A DNA stretch of 64,000 bases from Acanthamoeba sp. SK_2022b (taxonomy: Eukaryota; Discosea; Longamoebia; Acanthamoebidae): assembly GCA_027943245.1 (NCBI GenBank), contig JANDJZ010000045.1, positions 1 through 64,000 of the forward strand, read 5' to 3'. Below are positions 31,800 through 44,887 of the stretch, one piece after another (position 1 is the first letter of the stretch; each line of letters opens with the position of its first letter). A program made the position numbers and the translations under genes. Below the pieces are notes generated by a model that did no database searches, was not told the origin of the DNA, and worked only from the letters and a program-made list of their open reading frames with translations.

Positions 31800-34700
31800 A
31801 TGGAGCGGAAGCGGAAGAGGGCCCCAGACGAAGTGGCAAAGGGCGAGGGGCTTGCCGTAAGGGACAAGCGGAAGCGACTGGACAAAGGTCAGGGCGCGAA
31901 TCACAGAACAGTGGAGGTCGCAACTTCGTCATCATCTTCCAACACAAGCGGTCGCACCAACAGCCAAAGGCGAAAGAAAAAGAGATCCAATCGAGGTATG
32001 AGTGAGCACAACCGGCTTTTTTTTGCACTGCCATCATGACGTCGCGGTTGAGTTCCTTGCCTAGTGCGACACGATGTGCTGCAGAGCGTGTTCCCATCAT
32101 GCCAGACGCTGCATCAATTCCTGCTCCGGTTCAAACACCAAGCGGGCGCCCGGCCCTTCCTTCTGCCTACCGACACGCTGGCCTACCGCAACCTCGTGAC
32201 CAAGTTCGACTCTCTCGCTGTCCACCATCGCCAATGCAGTTGACTGACATCCACTTTATCAATCAATCATCCAATCAATGCACACAGAGCCGTAGTGGCG
32301 GTGCCTGCCAACGCTCCGCCGCTGCCGGTGGCGCCGTCCATGGAGTCGAAGTTCACTATTCAGGACATCGTGCTTCGGTAGGCGCGCTGGCGACTCGCTT
32401 GGCTTCTCAGCCGCCCACGTGATCGGATGCTGACTGCGCTCCAGGGTCATTCAAACGTTGTGTAGGTCCGAGACCCGGCATCTATTGGCCAAGGGCTATC
32501 GCAAGGTGGAACCGCCCACTCTGCCTGCCTGCCTGCCTGGTGCGTCTATTATCTGACCCCGATCTTTATTCTCTAGGGCCATGGGCTCATGAATGTGTGG
32601 GGCGTGGAGATCTACTATCCCAACATGATCGTCAACATCATCAAAACGCCCACCTGGTACCGACTCGTGCCGCCTCCTGCACACGATTGAGCTCTGACGC
32701 TTAAGAACCCGTTGGTCTATTTTCTCCCACAGGCAGGCACTCCTGTCGAGGATTGGCGACGAGCTTATGACGTACCTGTTGATGCACACGTTCGTGTTCC
32801 TGTCGCTGCCCCAGAACTGCTACATGCAGATCACCGGCCCGTCGCTGTGGATCTCCGGGTCGGGTTCGATGATGGAGGAAGGCAGCGAGCTCCAGCAACA
32901 GGAGCTGTGGTCACGCAAGGACCGCTACCTCACGCTACCCTCCTACGCCTCGCGCGCGCACCGCCGACGCAGGAAGAAGGAGCTCTTTGAGCTGCTCTCA
33001 GCTCACTGCAAGGTCGTCGTCCGACGACGACCGCACAAACGACGAAAGCTGAACCACGACGACGACGACCACCTTCACCGCCCCCAGCAGCAGAAGAAGC
33101 CAGAACCCCAAAGCCCACCCTGTGCCGCTCACGAGGTGGAGGGCGACCGAATCACGCTCCAAGAACAGAGCAAGGGGAAGAAGGAGACGGAGGAGGATAA
33201 AGGTGACAAGGGGAGGGAAGAGATGAGTCCAGCGGAGAAGAGGCAAGCAAAGATCAAGAAGCACAGGAAACGCGATCGGGTGAAGCGGAAGGAGAGGAAG
33301 AGGCTGGCCAAGGCGGAGCAGGAGGAGAGGCGACTGATGAGCGCGGCCGATAAGGGCGTCGAGCCAGCGGGGCAGACGAAGGGGAAAAAGAAGGAGAACA
33401 AAGGGAAGGCCCCACGGCTGAGCATGTGGCGCCGTCGCAAGGAGAAGCGAGCGGCAGCCCGTGCGGGGGAAGGTGCGACGAACGAACGCGAAGACGATGC
33501 GGTCCCGCTCCTCAGCTTCGCCTGTGATAGCGAGGACCCGGTGTCTGAAGCAGACGGCGACGATGTGATGGAGGTCGCAAACGATAGGAGGCAGAAGGCC
33601 GACGGGCCGGTAGAGGACCGCGACGCTGTTTTGGCGATGTGGCTCGACGATCCTCTCCTGAACGACGCATGGCTACGAGCGGAACGGGAGCATCTCGCTG
33701 CAATCGCAGAGCCGGCAGTCATCTCAGCAAGCGCAGACGAGACGACTGGTCACCGAGCCGCGCCGGACCCATCGCCCGTGGCCCCGACTGCACTCACTAC
33801 CGACGTAGCGATCGGCTTTGAGACGGCTATGATCGCCGGGCAACAAAGCGAGCCTGCCAAGCCCGAGGAGGCAGTGCCAGCGGAAGACCAGCAACCGATT
33901 CAAGAGGCGACGCAGACGACGGCAAAGACCAAGACGAGGCAGAGAAGGAAGAAGAAGAAGAAGAAGAAGCCAAATAGGAGCAAGAAGGGGCCGACGGCGA
34001 AGCAAAAGGCCGACAGCGTGGAGGAGTCCTACGTGCCGCGTTCCCGCATCTTCTACGCCAACCCGTCCACGAGCTACTTTGGGCTTCCGCCAAAGCGTGC
34101 GTCGCCACTTTCTTACCTACTTGACGGAGGCCTCCACGCCAGCTCACAGGGGTAACCTTTTTTCGCCAAATTAACTGACGTGCTTTCGCTCGGGCTGCAG
34201 ACACGCTGAACCGGATCAAGTGCACCAAGATGGGCGCCAGGCGGCTGCTGCGGGAGATGTTTGTGGACAAGGCCACCTATGATCCCGTGGCCTCGTCCGC
34301 CCTGCAGCCGCAGCTGAAGCGCTCCGACTCAGGACTCCTGCCGGTACCGCGTCTCGTGCTCTGTTCGGTCAACCTACTCTCACGCACTGTTCGTTGCGTG
34401 CTATGTGCATTTGTTTGCGCGTAGACGCACAAGCTCAGCAAGAAGGTGAAGAATGTTCGCCTCCCCAAGTCTCTCCACGGCTTGCTGCCCATGGCGATGC
34501 ACATCATCCGCCGTAACGAGAAGACGAAGAAGACCAAGACCTACAGTCGCGCCCTGCATCGCTACTGCCCCATACCCAACCCCGCGGCAACGAGGACGGC
34601 CAAGGCCACGACACCCGCCCCCAAGCCCAAGCCCCGCAACAAGACGGGCCCGAGGGTCGGCGCTGTGACAATCCCCCAACATACCCATCTGCCCACACCG

Positions 34701-37700
34701 CAGCACGAGCCGTCTACTCCTCCTGTCTGGTATGACCGGCTCACCGTGTGGCGCTCTGGCACGAGCTTATCTTCGGTGGTGGTATGCCCGGTATGTGGCG
34801 CTTTGTGATGTTCGGTCGGACGACAGCTATATGCTGTACACGCAGGAGGGGCAGCGACTCACGGCCACGAGGCGAGACAGCAAGGCGGTGGCGCAGTTTG
34901 ATCACCTTGCCTTCTTGTCCACGCAGCCGCCTGATCTCGATCTGTCAATCGACGATGACGACCAGCCACCAGCAGAGCAGCTGCCCTCGCCGCCAGATCG
35001 CAATCCATCACAGCCCGAACATGAGGCGGTCCAACCGCCCACGAAGGTCGAATCGCAGACGGCCACCGACAAAACAGGCCACGGGGTGCGTTCATTGACT
35101 TCGTTCAGCTGGCACAACGCCGATTGGTCACGCTCGCTGATACCAGTACCGGGTTTCCTGGGATTCCAGCGAACGAGCGAGGCCATCGCCAAGCTGCATC
35201 AGATCACGTCCTACAGCACCCTCTTCTCCACCTACTGCTGCAAGTACCGACAGGTGGCCTCGTTCGTGAAGGCTGTGCTCGCCTACCTGCTCCCGGCGGC
35301 CCTCTGGGGGTCCAAACACAACGTGGCCGTGCTGGCCAAGAGTACTGGCCCCATCCCCTCGTCGATGCCTACTCTCGACAGCTCTGGCTCACAGCGCGGC
35401 GTGGTGCATCAAAGGTGTGGACGAGTTTGTGCGGCTGCGGCGCTACGACCGCTACTCAGTCCATTCTGCCATGTGTGGGCTGCGGGTAAGCCCACCGAAC
35501 ACCGAACTCACCACGCCAGCTCACTCCAACTCCCCTGTTTTTCCCCCTCTCGTTGTTCAAACTCGACCAGTTGCGGGATATGACTTGGCTGCGAGGCCTG
35601 CGGCGCTGTTACGAGGACAAACAGCACATGGTGCAACGACTCATCAGCTGGGTCTACGCGCAGATCATCATCCCCCTACTGCGCATCCATTTCTACGTCA
35701 CCGAGAGCGGCCAATACGGGTACGCGCTCCGCCGCCCCCAGGAGGAGTTGCCGGCATGTCTCGCCTGTGATCGATTGCTCACGCGACGCGACGCAGAAAA
35801 CGAATCTTCTACTATCGAAAACCGGTGTGGGCGCACATCTATCGTCTCGCGATGGCCGAGTTCAGGCGGGCAGAGGTGTTCACGGAGGTGCCCTCGGTAC
35901 GTGGCCTCTACCCTTGGGAGGTCAAAGGCTTGGTGGCAGCTGAAACTGCTTGGGGTGGTTTCCGTCTGGCGACCGCGGCAGGAGGAGGCCAAGCGCGTGC
36001 TGGTATCGACGGAGCGCCAGCTCGGCTTCTCGTTCATTCGATTCCTGCCTAAGAACGGCGGCGTGCGGCCCATCGTCAATCTCAAGCGCAAGCCCACCAA
36101 GTACGCCGCCATTTCCGTGCTCGACAACGAAGGTTCGTGTGCTCGCATTGCCGACGCTGCCTCTCCCCACTACCGCTCGTCTCAACCATTGATGGCTTAC
36201 TTGCCCCGCAGAGACCAAAGGGCGCCCACCGAACCGAGCACCGTCCTACAAAGGTAAAGCGCGGCTCGGATTGCTTGGCTCTCCTTTCTGGTGGGACCGC
36301 AGGCGCTGAATTCTTTGGCGTGCAGTGACGGCGGCCTACGTGGCGGACAAAACGAACAAGAAGATCGAGTGGAGCATCAACACTATTCTCAGGACCACCT
36401 TCTACATCTTGCGACACGCCAAGGTAATTGGCACTTGTGCTTCATGATTTATTTACAAAAATGATTTTATTTCCATTTGTTAATTTTGGGTTCTACGTGC
36501 TCCCCGGCAGACCAACAAACCTGAAGTGTTGGGCGCTTCGGTGTTCAGCTACAACGACGTCTACGTTCGCCTGTCTACGTTCATCAACGAGCTCCGACAG
36601 GAGCGCAAGCGGAGAAGACTGCCGCGGCTCTACTTCGTGAGTATGGATATCAAGAGCTGCTTCAACAACATAAACCAGCACAAGGTTTACGAGGTGAGAG
36701 CAAGCTTCTCCCCCACGTGCAACACGTCCATGTGATTTCTGAAACAGTGGTCTACTGCGTGTGGGACAGGTTGTCGACAAATTGCTGCAGGACCAGGACG
36801 AGTACCTAGTCTACCGCGTCATCACTCACATGCCGGTCCCCACCCTCCGACGAATCGTCTCGCGAGCAGAGGCGCGGGTGATGCCCCTCGACGAGCTGCC
36901 GCAGGCCTACGCCTTTGCCCGCGACCTGGCCCAGCACCGGAAGGACTCCATCATCACTGACCAGGTGGTACACATCACCATGGACAAGACCGAGACCATG
37001 GAGCTGCTCAAGCAACACCTGTTCGATAACCTGGTGGTCGATCGTATGGACGGCTCTCCCAAGTTCTACCGTCAGACCAAGGTATCCAAATCCACCTCCC
37101 TCTCTCTCACTTCGTCGACAAGTTGGCTGAGTCGCGACAAAGGGCATCGCGCAAGGCTCGGTGCTCTCTACCCTGCTCTGCTCGCTTGTGTACGGTGATC
37201 TGGAGAACAGTTGCTTCAAGCACCTGTCCTGGGACAGTCGCTCCCTGCCCACCTTCTACACGTACGTCGGTCATTGCGTGTGCACAATGAGCTTGTGCGC
37301 AATACCCGCGGGATACGGCGATGGCTGATCGATCGCCCCTTGCCACTGCTGTTTTGTTTTCTGTTCTCGGTGGGGCGCCGCAGTCCTTCGCCGTCTACCA
37401 CCCAATCCATCTCCATCTGCGCTACGCCGATGGAGGACCCATCGAAACCCAAGGGTGCCTCAACCAAAGCTCTGCTCCTTCCATTCCCATCTTCGTGCTG
37501 ACTCCAACCAACACCACACACAGGAGTGTTGGTGCGGCTGATAGATGACTTCCTTTACATCACCACCAACGTCACGATGGCTAGGAGGTGCAATGCGCCT
37601 CGCTAACACGCTGCAAACGATAACGTAGGCGCTGACAGTGTCCCACCGCCACTCCTCTTTCCCAAGGTTCGTACTGGACATGCATAAGGGGTACCCGAGC

Positions 37701-38936
37701 CACGGTTGCACGGTCAACACGCTCAAGACGCAGCTCAACTTCGACATGAGCGTTGATGGCAAGCCGCTAAACAACGTTAACCGGCCGTCGAGCGCCAAGC
37801 GCCGCCCCGGTGGCAAGGAACCGCGCTCCGGTACCAACTCTGCATCACGGCCACGCTCTGCCTGCGCCTTCAAGAAATCTTCATATCACACATTGACACA
37901 CGCGCACGCAGATCCGGTCTTGTCGTGGTGCGGTTTGCTCATCAATACCAGGACGTTGCAGATACGCGCCGACTACACGCGATACGAGGGCACATGTACG
38001 CTCCACCGACCACCATTCACCTCTCTTCGCTCGGTGACCTCACCTGCTTCTGACGACCGTGCGAGAGAGCAGATATCGCGGAACAGCTGACGAGCGGTGG
38101 CGGAGGGAGGAAGCTGTGGGTGGGGATCCTGCACGCGGTCAAGCCCAAGTGCCACCCGCTGCTGCTCGACTCACGCATCAACCAGCCCGACGGCGTCGCG
38201 CTCAACATCTACCAGGTATGCACTCACAGCTTTCTCCCCTCCTTTCGTTCCTAGCACATCTCTCACGCGTCTCGCGACGGGTGTGGCCCAACAAGGTGTT
38301 CTTGCTGTGTGCGATCAAGTTCTACTGCCAAGTGAAAGCCATGCCTCGTGGAGCGGACAAGAACCCTGCGTTCTTCCTGGGTACAACGACGCCGCACAAC
38401 TACAAAAGACACAGGCAAGTGGTGATCACTGATCACTGTTTGTTCATTCGATCCAGGCGTGATCTTTGACGTGGTGCGGTACATGTGGATGCTCGCCAAA
38501 TCGCGCACGTCATGCGGCATCGCCAAGCAGATGGACTGCCGGTTCTCCCTCTCGCGCCTGGAGGTCATGTGGTACGTCTACGCAGTTTTTTTAAAATTCA
38601 TTCTTCCATTTTGGGTTTGTTTGCGGTGGCGTGATCCTTCTCTCTGTGACCTACTGTGCTCGTGGTGTTTCGTTTTGGTCAAGGCTCGGCTACAAGGCCT
38701 TCGCGACTGTGCTCAAGACCAAACAGACCCGCTGCTCCCTCCTGCTTCCGCCCCTTGCCGCAAAGGCCAAGCAGGCCTGGCGCGCGCTACGTCACAACAA
38801 CAAGGTGTGTTGTTCTTGGTCGCCTAAACAAGCCTCCCTTTGCTTACACACAGACGCGCGTGCACAGGCCAAGCAGCGACTTTGCTACGCAAGCGATCCC
38901 CACAATTCTGAAGTCTTCACCCTCATTCGCTACTAG
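31800..38936 (+). CDS. TERT: Telomerase reverse transcriptase
   Basis: Catalytic subunit of telomerase, which copies the telomerase RNA template onto chromosome ends. The first exons (31800-31993, then from 32065) give a basic start and VFPSCQTLHQFLLRF; GDELMTYLLMHTFVFL and CYMQITGPSLW (about 32755-32870) mark the TEN domain. A Lys/Glu-rich insert of about 340 aa (33000-34020) follows. The T motif is RSRIFYANPSTSYFGLP; the RNA-binding domain continues through VKAVLAYLLPAALWGSKHN and DEFVRLRRYDRYSVHSAM. Reverse transcriptase motifs are all present: 1/2 GFSFIRFLPKNGGVRPIVNL; A YFVSMDIKSCFNNI with the catalytic Asp; B' GIAQGSVLSTLLCSLVYGDL; C VRLIDDFLYIT with the Asp pair; E LSWCGLLIN. The C-terminal extension ends ...EVFTLIRY. 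There are about 20 short introns. The last exon (stop at 38936) is chosen by frame; an alternative acceptor would end about 30 bp later. Confidence 0.95.
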
Positions 38937-39000
38937 TGCGCCCACGATTTTCGCACGCACGTGCTAGTGAAAAGGTAAGGAAAACAACGGGAAAACGAAA

Positions 39001-39268
39001 ATGCAGAAATTCAAGAGAAAAGCGGCCGAAAAAGCTCTCGGGAACTTGGCAGCTCGACCCCTGGTGGCCCTGACCCCGAGCGAGGTGCGGATTGGAATCC
39101 CCACCAAAGGTAAGGTAAGCCGCAAGGCGAGCAGAGTGCAGAAACAAGCTTGATATTGGTAAAGCAGCAGAGAAAGAAGAGGAGAAGAGGAGAGACAAGT
39201 GCACTCGGCAGAATAGAACGAAAGACCAAAACAAAGGAAGCAACCGAGTAGAGAAGACGAAGAAGTAA
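39001..39268 (+). CDS. Possible small Lys-rich protein
   Basis: Two exons, 39001-39109 and 39165-39268 (GTAAGG donor, AG acceptor), would encode 70 aa: MQKFKRKAAEKALGNLAA, then TPSEVRIGIPTK, then a strongly charged tail. It sits in the 368-bp gap between TERT and the C2 gene, both on the same strand. The clean ATG, donor and phase support it, but I recognise no family and it could be leader sequence of the downstream gene. Confidence 0.35.
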
Positions 39269-39304
39269 GAGTTCGAGCCAGGTCAGACTGCCGACTTACG
39301 TTAA

Positions 39305-40026
39305 ATGTTCGGGGCACGAGACCGAGAGTCGCCCGCCGCGAGGCGCAAGCGAGAGAAGGAGGAGCTGACGGCGAGGACCGCCCAGCTGCTGCACCACATC
39401 GAGGACCACCTCACCCAGGCCCATCCCATACGACGGCGCCACACACACAGGAAGTCCGACGGCACTGTGGACGTGACAGTTCTCCGGGACAGCGTGGCGA
39501 GCGCGGGTCGCGGCAGCGGCATCGGCATGAGCACACACGACAACAACAAGGGGAAGGAAAAGATGGTGATAAACAAGAGCGGGAGCAACATCTCCCGAAG
39601 CGATGGCCGTTCGGTGAGCATGGACTCCATGACGCAGTCGAATGAAAGCGTCACCACTACTTCGACGGCGGTATGTCACGTGGGCGAGATGATCGAGTGC
39701 GTGGAGCAGCTCAACCTGCTGTGGGATAGGGTGGTGATCTTTGGCGGCAAGGAGGAGATTCAGGACACCTTCCTCTCCCTGCCAGTCATCGAGATACTTC
39801 TCCGCCTCCTCAAACGACATCCCCAATCAGGTAGGCCCCACCTTTTACTTTACTTCAACTTCTTGAGTTCGGAGCCTAACGCTGTGCGAAACTTGACAAG
39901 CGGCCTTGCATGCTCGGTGCGCACAGTTCCTGGCTCCTCTGGTTACCGAAAACATGGACGCCAAGATAAGGTGCGTCTGGTCTGCTGCGTCCTACGTGAT
40001 ATCTGCGCAACCTAACTCATCTTCAC

Positions 40027-40073
<47 letters not shown>

Positions 40074-42958
40074 ATGCTTTAGGGTGGAGAGAGCCAAGGG
40101 AGTGCGGGTGTTCGGCCTGGCGTATCAGCAATTCGGCCCGTGGGCGCGCGGCCCGCCCAACGCCCCGCCGGTGCTGGGCCTCGAGAGCGGCGGCCAGCCT
40201 ACGATCCTCGCCGAAGGAATGGTGCAAGCAGTGGCGACCACGGCCGGCGGCTGGGCGGCCGACGGCGGCGAGATCGAGAAGGCCACCGCCGAGTCCGAGA
40301 CCAAGGACGCGTCCAGCGTGCGCGAGATTCGCGTCATGCTCGAGAAGCACGCCGCATTCGACACCATCCTCAACCTGTTCTTTGCCCTCACCAAGTCCAT
40401 CGCCACCTGCGCTTCCCAGTACCCCGACGAGGTAGGCCTCCCGCCAGCTTTGCCCTACGCCTACCGATGAGTCCACATTTAATAACACGAGCGTGTGTGT
40501 AGGAGCATTACCTGCAGAGACTGAAGCGGAAGGTGAACAAGGTGCTCTACCGACCACAGCTGGTCGAACGCCGCTTGCTGTTCCTCAACCGGCACATCCT
40601 GGGTTACAACCTGCTGTGGGGCGGGCTCAATGACGAGTACGACAAGATGCGCAAGGAGTTCTCCTACCTCCACTTCGTGTCCCTCCCCACGGGACACGTC
40701 GAGCCCACTGCCCACGACTCAGCGCTGCCGCAGCTCATGCGTAGCTACGAGGAGGGCCTACGCGCCGACCAGGCCGCCCTCTATCACAGCGACCTAACCG
40801 CATCGGGGACGCCCCTTCGGCACACGGAGGGCGGGAGCGGCATCGGAAGCGGCATCGGGACCTCCTCAGGTGGTGGGCTCAAGACCAGCCAGGCCAAGCG
40901 AGAGCAGGCGGAGCGCGAAAAGAAGAACAAACTTATTCGGCACGTACGTTTCCGTAGTCCCCTTGCAGCACGCACGCCGTGTGCCTGACGCTGGACGGGC
41001 CTTTCGTGTATGTGTGGCGGTCGACAGAAAACAACGGAGATGGTCAAGGCAGAGATCCGCGAGCAGAAGCTGGAGCAGGTGCTGTGTCACGTCCATCTCA
41101 TGGAGATCAAGATCGACAAGTTGCCTCCCGACGTCGATGCAGATGGATTCCCCATCCGAGCCCGCAATCCCTTCGTTGTCATCCAGCAGTGGCGGTGGAA
41201 AGAAGCCCCGGGACGGTACGCTGAGCTCGCCTCACCTCGCCACTCCAGCCCCTCTAAGCGACACACACCACACACGCACACACAAACAGAAATCAGCCAG
41301 CGTTGTGGAAGAGCACGATCGCAAGGCAGGAACAGTCGCCGGTGTGGGACCTGCGGCCGCTGGGCAACAAGGAGAGCGGCTACGTGCTCACCCCGCGTCA
41401 GGGCACGGGCCACAAGATACGCCGCGCGATGTCGGGCTTCGTCTATCGGCGCAACCCGCTGGCCAAGGCCATCTCCCACTTTCAGCTGTGGAAGAAGAAG
41501 CGAAAGGCCGTCAAGAAGAAGAAGAAGGCCGAGGCCTTCAGCACGACGCGCGCGGTCGGCGTGGCCGACGATCAGGTTTCGCTGAGCGCCAGTGGCGGCC
41601 GCAAGCACCGCAGGACGCACAAGCACGCGCCTCATGAATGCACAGAGTGTGACGACGACGCAGAACATCACCACCACAAGCCCAAGCACCTGCCCAAGCG
41701 GGTCAAGCACTACGTCAAGGAGCACCACCAGAAGCACGTCGAGGAACCGCGCGATACGGCCATCACCTCTGTCGTGCGCGACATGCACAACCGGTTCCGC
41801 GCGCGCTTCTTCCCGCCGCTCAAGGTCTCGGTCTACGACTGGGTCGCGGTCGATCAGCAGGAGTTCCTGGGCCGCGTGGAGATCGACCCCGCGGTCGTGT
41901 ACCTGCTCGAGCAGGAGGTGATCGCCGGGCGCAAGCGTGCGGCAACGTCGGGCGTGACAACGGAGGGTTTGGCACGCGCCAATGCCAGGGACGTGGCGCG
42001 CGAGAACGCGCGGCTAAGCAACCGGGGCAGGCGCGGGAGCTTCCTGCGCGAGATGATCGACACCGACGTGGAGAGCGACGAAGACGAGGAGCAGGAGTTT
42101 GGCGACGTCGACTTTGGCGAGGAGGTCGCCGCCGGCGAGAAAGCGAAGGAGGAAAAGAACGAAGACGACAACACCAACCACGACGACCCCGACCAGTATC
42201 GAGGAGAGGAGGTGAGGGAGACCGAAAGGGAGGAGGAGGAGGAAGCCCGTGAGGAGGACGTGAACGAGAAGTACGAGGAGCGGGAGGAGGACCGGAACAG
42301 GGAGGAGAGGGACAGGGACGAGGAGGAGGCCCAGAGACGCAACGAGAGGGCGAGGCGGCAGGAGCGTGCCAGCATTCGACGCGCGGCGGGCTCGCCCGAG
42401 GAGCTCGAGCGAGTAAATTCCGCCGACGCGGTCACGAGGGAACCGCACGCGGGCGACCGACAAGACCGCGGCCTCGACGATCAACAGCGAGAGCAGCAGC
42501 AGCCGCCGCAGCAACCGCAGGCGCCTACAGCCGACAACGCGAAGGAGAGCAATGCCGACGCGCAGGTGGAGGAGGTGAAGGAGGCGCGCAAGCAACAGAA
42601 GCAGGAGATGGAGCGCGAGAGGCGGGAACGCAAGGAGACGGAGAAGCGCGAGCGCGAGCAGAGGAAGAGGGAGGAGCACGAGAAGAAGAAGCGCGAGGAG
42701 CAGGCCAAGAGGCGCGCGCGGAAGCTGAGCAAGGCGGGCCTGCAGGTGGAAGACGCGACAGTCGAGAAGCAGGAGGAGGAGCACAAGGGCATCACCGTGG
42801 TGCTCCCGCTCTACCCGGGCGAGGAGGAGCGCAACACGCCAGGCCTGGAGCGGCACCACGGGGGGCTCTCCGGCCACATCAGCATCACCCTCACCGTCAC
42901 ACCGCCGCACTGGGCCGCCGACTGCGCTACCATCTCCGACCAACCCGTGCCAAAGTAG
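39305..42958 (+). CDS. Large protein with an interrupted C2 domain and charged coiled-coil tail
   Basis: Six exons (39305-39830, 39901-39970, 40083-40431, 40503-40943, 41028-41215, 41290-42958) give 1080 aa, phases consistent. The N-terminal 560 residues are helical and unrecognised (VIEILLRLLKRH, FLAPLVTENMDAKIR, FDTILNLFFALTKSIA, NRHILGYNLLWGGLNDEYD). A C2-like domain starts near 41070 (VLCHVHLMEIKIDKL, NPFVVIQQWRWKE, WKSTIARQEQSPVWDL). It is then interrupted by about 150 residues of Lys/His-rich sequence and resumes at PLKVSVYDWVAVDQQEFLGRVEI, the typical last C2 strands. The tail is Glu/Arg-rich coiled coil and ends with another beta-like segment. The C2 part suggests membrane or lipid binding; Ca-binding Asp residues are not evident. 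Confidence 0.75.
40030..40072. repeat. (CA)n microsatellite in a C2-gene intron
   Basis: About 21 CA units in the second intron of the C2-domain gene. Confidence 0.95.
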
Positions 42959-43122
42959 GCCAGGATTTGGGAAGCGTAAATATTTATAAATATTTAATTT
43001 ACTATGCCACGTCGGTTTTTTAAACGGAGTTCGGACCTAATTTGGCGTTTCTTGTCTGGCTCGGGTTTTTTATTTTTTTGTTTCTTTTATCTATTTATTC
43101 GTTGAGAATCGCTGCGGGAAGG

Positions 43123-44851
43123 ATGAAGTTGCTGCTGGTGCTTGTAGGGCTCATCGCGGTGCTGTTGGGTGCCGTGGTGTTCCATGACGGCGCACCCTCT
43201 TCGCCTAGCGATTTTGTGGCCACTCCAGCTGCCGACGGAGCCCAACAGACCCGATCCTACGTGCGAACGGTGGAACGTGTACCCATTCACAGCGAGCACT
43301 ATGAGGCCTGGCTCTACTTGCCCCTTGCCGCGCAGGCTTCCAAGCCCCCGGTCATCGTAATGGGTCCTGGACTGGTACCTCAATCTCTTTCCAGTAATTC
43401 ATTTAATGTTGTTTTTTGCAAAATACTTAAATCACAGCAAATTCATTTGTAATTGATCTGTTTTTGTGCACAGGCGGCCCAGAAGGATTTCAAGGGGATC
43501 ACAGCCTACGCTGAACGCTTCGTGGCCGAAGGGTGGGCGGTGTTCCTCTTCGACTACCGAAACTTTGGCCGCAGCGACGGCTGGTCGCGTAACCTCGTCG
43601 ACCCCATCCGCCACGTACAGGACTACCACGCTGCCATCGTCCACCTCGTCAACACCGGTACGCTCCACAACCAACACACACACACACACACACACACCCG
43701 CGCGCTCGTTGTGTCTGAGGTGTCCTATGCGTGTATGTGTGTGGTCATCTGTCGGCTCCGTGCAGACCTCACAGAGAAGGTGGACGTCACGCGCATGGCT
43801 CTCTGGGGTTCCTCCTTCAGCGGCGGCCACGTGCTGGTGACGGCCTCCGAGTTCGAGGCCGCGACCAAGGCCTATCCCCTCAGTGCGCCTCCCCTCCCAT
43901 CCCGCACTCTTCACTCGTTCTTGAGACAGTAGCTGATGCTTTGCTCTCTGCGTCTCGCGTGCGTGCGGCCATAGACTACATTCTCAACCAGAGGCCAGAG
44001 GTGGTGAACAGGACGCGGCCTCAGCTCAAGGCCGTCTTTGCCCAGGTGCCCCACTTGGACCCGTATGCGGTCATCCCCACGCTCGACGTCCTCCAAGTCT
44101 CTCGAGTGCGCCCTCCACCCCAACCCCCCCCCCACCTACCCGATTGTTCGCCCAGAGGCCATGTGGACTCACCTGATATCTCTCTCTCTCTCTCTCTCTC
44201 TCAAGGGCTTCGCTCTGGCGATTGCCGACTGGATCGGCTCGTGGTTTGGCCTCAACGTCTACGTCAAGATCTACGGCTCGCCCGATGAGGTGGCCATTAT
44301 GAAGTACCTCGCCCCCTTCCGGGTGTCCCGTTCGAGCGCCCCTCCTACTCACTCTACTCTCTCGCCCCAAGCACGCCTGAGGCTGTCGAGTACGGTCGTT
44401 TGGTGCCCGAGAAGCCCGTTGGTGGATGGGCCAATAGGGTATGCGCGCCCTACACCCATGAGCGTGACTTGCCCGGCTTTGTCTGATAGGCGATGTTTGT
44501 TTTGCGAATCGTTGGGACGGGGCACATGTAGGCGCCTGCGAGGTCGATCCTGTACATCTCCCGCTACAGGCCGCTCGACTACGTGTCGTCCATCACGACG
44601 CCCACGCTGGTCATCGCTGCCACGCAAGACACGCTGTGCCCCATCTCCGCCGTCAACGAGGCCGAGAAGCTGATCAAGAACGGAAAGGTAGGCCTCTTCT
44701 TTATCCTCAGCATGTGTAGTTTGGTCTTATCTCCGTTGTACTTGATCAGGTCCTCAAGTATGATGTGGGCCACTTCGACTTTTACGAGGGGAAGCCACAC
44801 TTTGAGGAGACGCTCGATCAGCAGATCCGATTCTTCCACAAGCACCTCTAA
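43123..44851 (+). CDS. Secreted or membrane-anchored alpha/beta hydrolase
   Basis: The ATG at 43123 begins a hydrophobic signal or anchor (MKLLLVLVGLIAVLLGAVVF). Exons start 43123-43374, 43474-43657, 43766-43882 and continue from 43975. The fold is clear: PPVIVMGPGL (oxyanion strand), GWAVFLFDYRNFGRSDG, then the nucleophile elbow MALWGSSFSGGHVL, where the usual GxSxG reads G-S-S-F-S. SSITTPTLVIAATQDTLCP holds the likely catalytic Asp and YDVGHFDFYEG the catalytic His. The layout resembles dienelactone-hydrolase/S15-like serine hydrolases. The substrate is not predictable. Introns carry CA and CT runs. The product is about 380 aa; the middle exon borders (44100-44530) are fitted by phase. Confidence 0.88.
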
Positions 44852-44887
44852 TCCTCTCCTCCATCCTCTTTGACTTCTAGTTTCCTA

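Noticed and set aside
32998..33722. Leu/Ser-rich minus-strand ORFs opposite the TERT insert
   Set aside because: They are antisense of the Lys/Glu-rich low-complexity part of TERT, and the plus strand continues in frame into conserved TERT motifs.
42014..42943. 309-aa minus-strand Leu-rich ORF
   Set aside because: Antisense of the charged coiled-coil tail of the C2 gene, with no independent support.
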